Assembly: GCA_027618855.1 (NCBI GenBank) | Contig: JAQCID010000049.1 | Location: forward strand, 1 to 7,628 | Length of the DNA: 7,628 nucleotides | Source of the DNA: Bacteroidota bacterium | GTDB taxonomy: Bacteria > Bacteroidota > Bacteroidia > Flavobacteriales_D > Sanyastnellaceae | Direction of reading: 5' to 3' | Shown: positions 7,026 to 7,628 of the stretch, piece after piece | Layout: the number at the start of each line of letters is the position of its first letter | How positions within the stretch are numbered: the first letter of the stretch is position 1 | Translations under genes and position numbers: made by a program | Notes under the pieces: model-generated | Database searches by the model: none | What the model was told of the DNA's origin: nothing | What the model saw: only the letters and a program-made list of their open reading frames with translations

Positions 7026-7596
7026 AAAGTTTAGGTGTTTCTATATCCGTTGGGACAATTACAGCATTAGGGTAGCTTTTTTTCAATGCTCCCAATTCAA
7101 ATTCGGCCTCCCATCGGTCCCTATAATTCCCTACGGAGACAATATAGTTTGGTGCGATTGATTCCAGATAGACTTTTTTCCCTGCAAGTTGATGTCTACA
7201 TTTTGCTCGAACTTCACGCGCACTTTCCAAATCGCCGAAATGAATTTGAACACGATATCCTTTTAGATGTTTAACCTCATCAAGCGCATTTGCATTGATG
7301 CTCATTATTGAGGAGTCCATATATATTTGAACGTGCCCCATTCCGATTCTTTTTTCTAACACACCGAGTTCATCTATAAAGTGGATAGAATCAATCTGCC
7401 CAATGATGTTTTCATGAATTGTAATGGCGCTATCCGAAGGGATTATTTGTTCAACAACCTGGGTTGTGTCAGGTGCTGATCGAAATATGTTTTTCCACCA
7501 AGAGCTACCCTCCTGGGCGAAGCCCGATGAAGGTTCAGCGAAGAGACACAAAGCCAAAGTTGTGATGTTTAAAATAAATCGAACAAGCTTATTCAT
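7024..7596 (-). CDS. Secreted SPOR-domain protein
   Basis: This 190-residue protein has a predicted signal peptide (basic KLVR, hydrophobic 7-19, likely cleavage after Ala27, Gln28 next) and a SPOR domain at about 111-183. The domain shows KGYRVQIHFGD (112-122), an Ala/Arg-rich helix, NYIVSVGNYRDRWEAEFEL (140-158) and a final YPNAVIV strand. SPOR domains typically bind peptidoglycan glycan strands lacking stem peptides and occur in division or envelope proteins; this one is probably periplasmic. The middle part (about 43-110) has a QIYMDSSIMSINANALDE segment, which I recall before the SPOR domain in relatives beside infB in Flavobacteria, but no named domain. A stop at 7606-7608 fixes ATG 7596 as the only plausible start, because the next Met is near residue 84. 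No lipobox is visible. It converges on infB, with 11 bases between the stops, so it is not part of that operon. Confidence 0.88.
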   Translation of the reverse strand: MNKLVRFILNITTLALCLFAEPSSGFAQEGSSWWKNIFRSAPDTTQVVEQIIPSDSAITIHENIIGQIDSIHFIDELGVLEKRIGMGHVQIYMDSSIMSINANALDEVKHLKGYRVQIHFGDLESAREVRAKCRHQLAGKKVYLESIAPNYIVSVGNYRDRWEAEFELGALKKSYPNAVIVPTDIETPKL

Positions 7597-7600
7597 GATG

Positions 7601-7608
7601 CAAATCTA
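7601..7608 (-). promoter_or_regulatory. Perfect -7 promoter motif just before the SPOR-protein gene
   Basis: On the minus strand TAGATTTG matches TAnnTTTG in all fixed positions and ends 4 bases before the ATG at 7596. A -33 element would lie at or beyond the right edge of the window. If functional, the transcript would start at or next to the start codon, giving a leaderless or nearly leaderless mRNA. A chance match to an AT-rich motif is possible. Confidence 0.4.
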
Positions 7609-7628
7609 ATGGATGTATTCATTTGAAG

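Noticed and set aside
1..7628. Mobile elements, CRISPR arrays or signs of recent transfer
   Set aside because: No transposase, direct-repeat spacer pattern, integrase, terminal repeats or evident composition break was seen; the content is core chromosomal.

Overview
The window looks like chromosomal core DNA from a member of the Bacteroidota, most likely order Flavobacteriales. Four things point there: the rimP-nusA-infB cluster encodes Bacteroidota-type proteins; a PorZ-like type IX secretion gene is present; a SPOR-domain protein lies beside infB; and a promoter fits the Bacteroidota -33/-7 pattern (TTG, 18 bases, TACTTTTG). The main genes also lack Shine-Dalgarno (SD) sequences, as is usual in this phylum. 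I see no mobile element, CRISPR array, rRNA or tRNA, and no stretch over 300 bases without a gene.

Layout. Bases 1-1228 (minus) hold the N-terminal half of a secreted beta-propeller protein resembling PorZ; it runs off the left edge. Forty bases upstream of its start, on the same strand, an AlbA_2 (Schlafen-type) protein with a probable winged-helix C-terminus occupies 1269-1970. These two may be co-transcribed. A 171-base divergent region (1971-2141) carries a near-consensus promoter for the plus-strand cluster. It also carries a leader of about 100 bases with a possible 20-codon leader peptide that has an SD-like sequence, a terminator-like hairpin inside that small ORF, and a second weak hairpin. 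rimP (2142-2624, GTG start), nusA (2631-3863) and infB (3968-7012) follow. infB is separated from nusA by an unusual 104-base gap. A SPOR-domain protein (7024-7596, minus) converges on infB with only 11 bases between the stop codons.

How the genes work together. RimP (30S maturation), NusA (transcription elongation, pausing and termination) and IF-2 (initiator tRNA delivery) form the widespread transcription-translation cluster. The flanking genes concern the cell envelope: PorZ belongs to the cell-surface attachment complex of type IX secretion, and SPOR proteins typically bind peptidoglycan. Both envelope proteins show a predicted signal peptide followed by Gln. The AlbA_2 protein has no firm function.

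The least explained part is the rimP leader. Its small ORF has the only SD-like sequence I noticed before a plausible start in the window, and it overlaps a hairpin with a T-run. That arrangement would suit translation-coupled attenuation, but this is inference from one sequence.
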